From positions 1-25,477 of the forward strand of contig UQVK01000052.1 of NCBI GenBank assembly GCA_900544445.1: DNA of 25,477 nucleotides, read 5' to 3'. How positions within the stretch are numbered: the first letter of the stretch is position 1; each line of letters starts with the position of its first letter. This DNA is from an uncultured Lachnospiraceae bacterium (GTDB taxonomy: Bacteria; Bacillota; Clostridia; Lachnospirales; Lachnospiraceae). The notes under the pieces were generated by a model. That model was not told the origin of the DNA, did no database searches, and saw only the letters and a list, made by a program, of their open reading frames with translations. This document shows, piece after piece, positions 24,456-25,477 of the stretch. A program made the position numbers and the translations under genes.

Positions 24456-24518
24456 TTAGATTTCAAGGTCGGCCATGAGCCGAGGAAAATCCAGGTGGGT
24501 CGCCAGTTCACACAAGAG
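24456..24518 (-). pseudogene. Possible tail fragment of a mobile-element protein
   Basis: On the minus strand, an open stretch ends LCELATHLDFPRLMADLEI followed by TAA. It has no start codon or ribosome binding site and sits between the two acetyltransferase genes. The peptide looks protein-like but I cannot place it. The rest of 24381-24525 holds only a weak TCGGC/GCCGA stem. Confidence 0.2.
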
Positions 24519-24525
24519 GGAATTA

Positions 24526-25110
24526 TTATTTATTTTCGCGCACTACTCGACAAGGATTTCCATAGGCAATTGCATTATCGGGAATATCTTTTGTGACGAT
24601 ACTTCCGGCTCCAATTACGACATTATTGCCTATCGTAACGCCAGGCATAATGATAGCTCCACCGCCAATCCATACATTATTTCCGATGATAACTGGCGCT
24701 GTCTGCGTTTTACAAAATTCAAATGAACCATCATCCTTAGGCGCTCCAAAACGGTCATTTGCATTTGTTGGGTGAAAAGCTGTGTATATTTGCACATTTG
24801 GAGCAATCAAGGCATTATCTCCGATGCGGATAATATTATCGTCCAAAAAAGTACAGTTCATATTTACTTCGCAGTTATTTCCAAAATAAATATTATTGCC
24901 ATAGTCAACGTAAAAAGGGGCTGTTATCCATAAATTTTTGCCTTTTCCGCCAAGCAACGCACTTAAAATTCTTTCTTTTTCTTCAACATCAGCAGAGTCT
25001 GTTCGATTATAATCCCTTGCTAAATCTTTAGCCTTATGCCATTGAGTTAACAACTCAGCATCCCCACAATCATAAAGTTGTCCCGCCAACATTTTTTCTC
25101 TTTCCGTCAT
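24526..25110 (-). CDS. Sugar O-acetyltransferase of the Maa/LacA (hexapeptide) family
   Basis: The 194-residue protein begins MTEREKMLAGQLYDCGDAEL, typical of maltose/galactoside O-acetyltransferases, with the N-terminal helical Mac domain (about 1-55). The left-handed beta-helix then shows GNNIYFGNNCEVNMNC, the catalytic-type H113 in QIYTAFHPTN, and VIIGNNVWIGGGAIIMPGV with IGNNVVIGAGSIVTKDIP near the end. It would move acetyl from acetyl-CoA to a sugar hydroxyl. GGGAGG precedes the ATG by about seven bases. Base composition is AT-rich, as in the neighbouring GNAT gene. It is not a streptogramin (Vat) acetyltransferase by its N-terminus. It lies 145 bases upstream of the GNAT gene on the same strand. 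Confidence 0.93.
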   Translation of the reverse strand: MTEREKMLAGQLYDCGDAELLTQWHKAKDLARDYNRTDSADVEEKERILSALLGGKGKNLWITAPFYVDYGNNIYFGNNCEVNMNCTFLDDNIIRIGDNALIAPNVQIYTAFHPTNANDRFGAPKDDGSFEFCKTQTAPVIIGNNVWIGGGAIIMPGVTIGNNVVIGAGSIVTKDIPDNAIAYGNPCRVVRENK

Positions 25111-25152
25111 AATTAGCCTCCCAAAACCCTGGTTTGTTTCTCTGTTTTTATT

Positions 25153-25184
25153 ATTTTACCACAATTCCGAAAGCGTGGTATCAT
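25153..25184. promoter_or_regulatory. Divergent promoter candidate with a TACCAC/GTGGTA palindrome
   Basis: On the plus strand TTACCA (25156-25161) and TATCAT (25179-25184) are 17 bases apart. On the minus strand TAAAAT (25158-25153) could be the -10 for the Maa gene. TACCAC (25157-25162) and GTGGTA (25175-25180) form an inverted repeat across the plus-strand spacer. The -35 is only a partial match. Confidence 0.45.
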
Positions 25185-25190
25185 TGCAGG

Positions 25191-25304
25191 GCACGGAGGT
25201 ATGTTTTTTTGATTTTGAAAGATTCAAAACACAGAAAACAACGCGCGGAATTCTTTCCCCGGGTTTGCCACTTCTTCAAAACAATAAAATCAAAAAGTTA
25301 TTGA
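25191..25304 (+). promoter_or_regulatory. Leader segment with possible short upstream reading frames
   Basis: GGAGG (25195-25199) is followed one base later by ATG-TTT-TTT-TGA (25201-25212). At a better distance a TTG (25209) opens a 31-codon frame ending exactly where the next terminator stem begins (TGA 25302-25304). TTTTGAA/TTCAAAA (25213-25229) forms a 7-bp hairpin. This arrangement resembles a leader-peptide attenuator, but no gene follows inside the window. Confidence 0.35.
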
Positions 25305-25331
25305 AAATACAGCTTTCGGGCTGTATTTTTT
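25304..25331 (+). terminator. Intrinsic terminator in the right-edge leader
   Basis: AAAATACAGC (25304-25313) pairs with GCTGTATTTT (25320-25329) over TTTCGG, with T6 beginning within the stem (25326-25331). Confidence 0.78.
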
Positions 25332-25367
25332 ATACGATAGGAAATTTCATTTCCTATCGTATAAAAA
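25327..25367. repeat. 19-bp perfect palindrome with a three-base loop
   Basis: TTTTTATACGATAGGAAAT (25327-25345) is exactly complementary to 25349-25367 across TTC. It overlaps the T-tract of the preceding terminator, so the two stems compete for the same bases. This is the pattern of an antiterminator/terminator switch or a bidirectional terminator at an element end. Confidence 0.85.
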
Positions 25368-25385
25368 CCTCCGGTGGATCGCACT

Positions 25386-25443
25386 GCGGCGGAAAGGAAG
25401 ATGTCGCTTACGCGACCCGCCGCGCAGGCAATCTTTGATTGCC
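25386..25443 (+). other. Nested hairpins in the right-edge leader
   Basis: GCGGCGG (25386-25392) pairs with CCGCCGC (25417-25423) and encloses GTCGC-TTAC-GCGAC (25403-25416). Next comes GGCAATC-TTT-GATTGCC (25427-25443). All stems are perfect. Confidence 0.65.
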
Positions 25444-25446
25444 GGG

Positions 25447-25473
25447 AGAATCCCGCAAGCGGGATTCTTTTTT
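25447..25473 (+). terminator. Strong intrinsic terminator at the window end
   Basis: AGAATCCCGC (25447-25456) pairs with GCGGGATTCT (25459-25468), followed by T6 (25468-25473). It is the last of six or more hairpins in about 260 bases. Confidence 0.82.
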
Positions 25474-25477
25474 ATAT

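Noticed and set aside
24526..25110. Streptogramin acetyltransferase (vat)
   Set aside because: The N-terminal Mac-type helical domain and the family start match maltose/galactoside acetyltransferases, not Vat enzymes.
25175..25438. An 87-codon plus-strand frame at the right edge
   Set aside because: It reads through a terminator, a perfect palindrome and GC-rich hairpins, begins in the promoter region and has no protein-like conservation; better explained as structured non-coding DNA.

Overview
The window looks like the chromosome of a Firmicute of the Lachnospiraceae type (class Clostridia). The reasons are the gene order ylxM-ffh-rpsP-khpA-rimM-trmD-rplS-lepB-rbgA-lepB-rnhB-yraN, strong AGGAGG-type ribosome binding sites, moderately GC-rich housekeeping genes and the protein families present. 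Genus cannot be decided from sequence reading alone.

Layout. (1) 1-540: the tail of an Rpn-type nuclease/transposase protein with a four-copy 12-bp repeat, then a decayed transposase remnant. (2) 549-5516: a translation and secretion operon with a near-consensus promoter: ylxM, ffh (SRP GTPase), rpsP (S16), khpA (KH RNA-binding), an internal terminator, rimM, a trmD fused to a GNAT acetyltransferase, then rplS (L19) with its own promoter and a strong terminator. (3) 5592-9754: two signal peptidases I flanking rbgA, then rnhB, yraN and a PgeF/YfiH purine nucleoside phosphorylase. (4) 9795-11903: a large SxxK serine hydrolase with an Arg/Gly-rich linker and an extra C-terminal domain, followed by a repeat- and hairpin-rich spacer with a bidirectional terminator. 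(5) 12010-15452: an OmpR-type response regulator and a large multi-membrane histidine kinase, ending in a bidirectional terminator shared with the convergent PRPP synthetase gene. (6) 16694-23643: back-to-back promoters drive prs leftward and a PDZ/DUF512 Fe-S protein rightward. The latter is translationally chained to der, plsY and gpsA, followed by a cytosolic GH3 beta-glucosidase and a terminator. (7) 23716-25477: an accessory end that is visibly AT-rich: a truncated XRE regulator, a GNAT acetyltransferase and a Maa-type O-acetyltransferase on the minus strand, then a dense array of hairpins (two terminators and a 19-bp perfect palindrome) running off the window.

The core genes serve ribosome biogenesis and maturation (RimM, TrmD, S16, L19, RbgA, Der), protein export (Ffh, YlxM, two SPases) and phospholipid synthesis (GpsA makes glycerol-3-phosphate, PlsY acylates it). 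The least ordinary observations are the TrmD-GNAT fusion, the three phased short-loop palindromes before rplS, and the structured, attenuator-like leader at the right edge next to a horizontally acquired block. I found no CRISPR array, tRNA, rRNA or complete insertion sequence.
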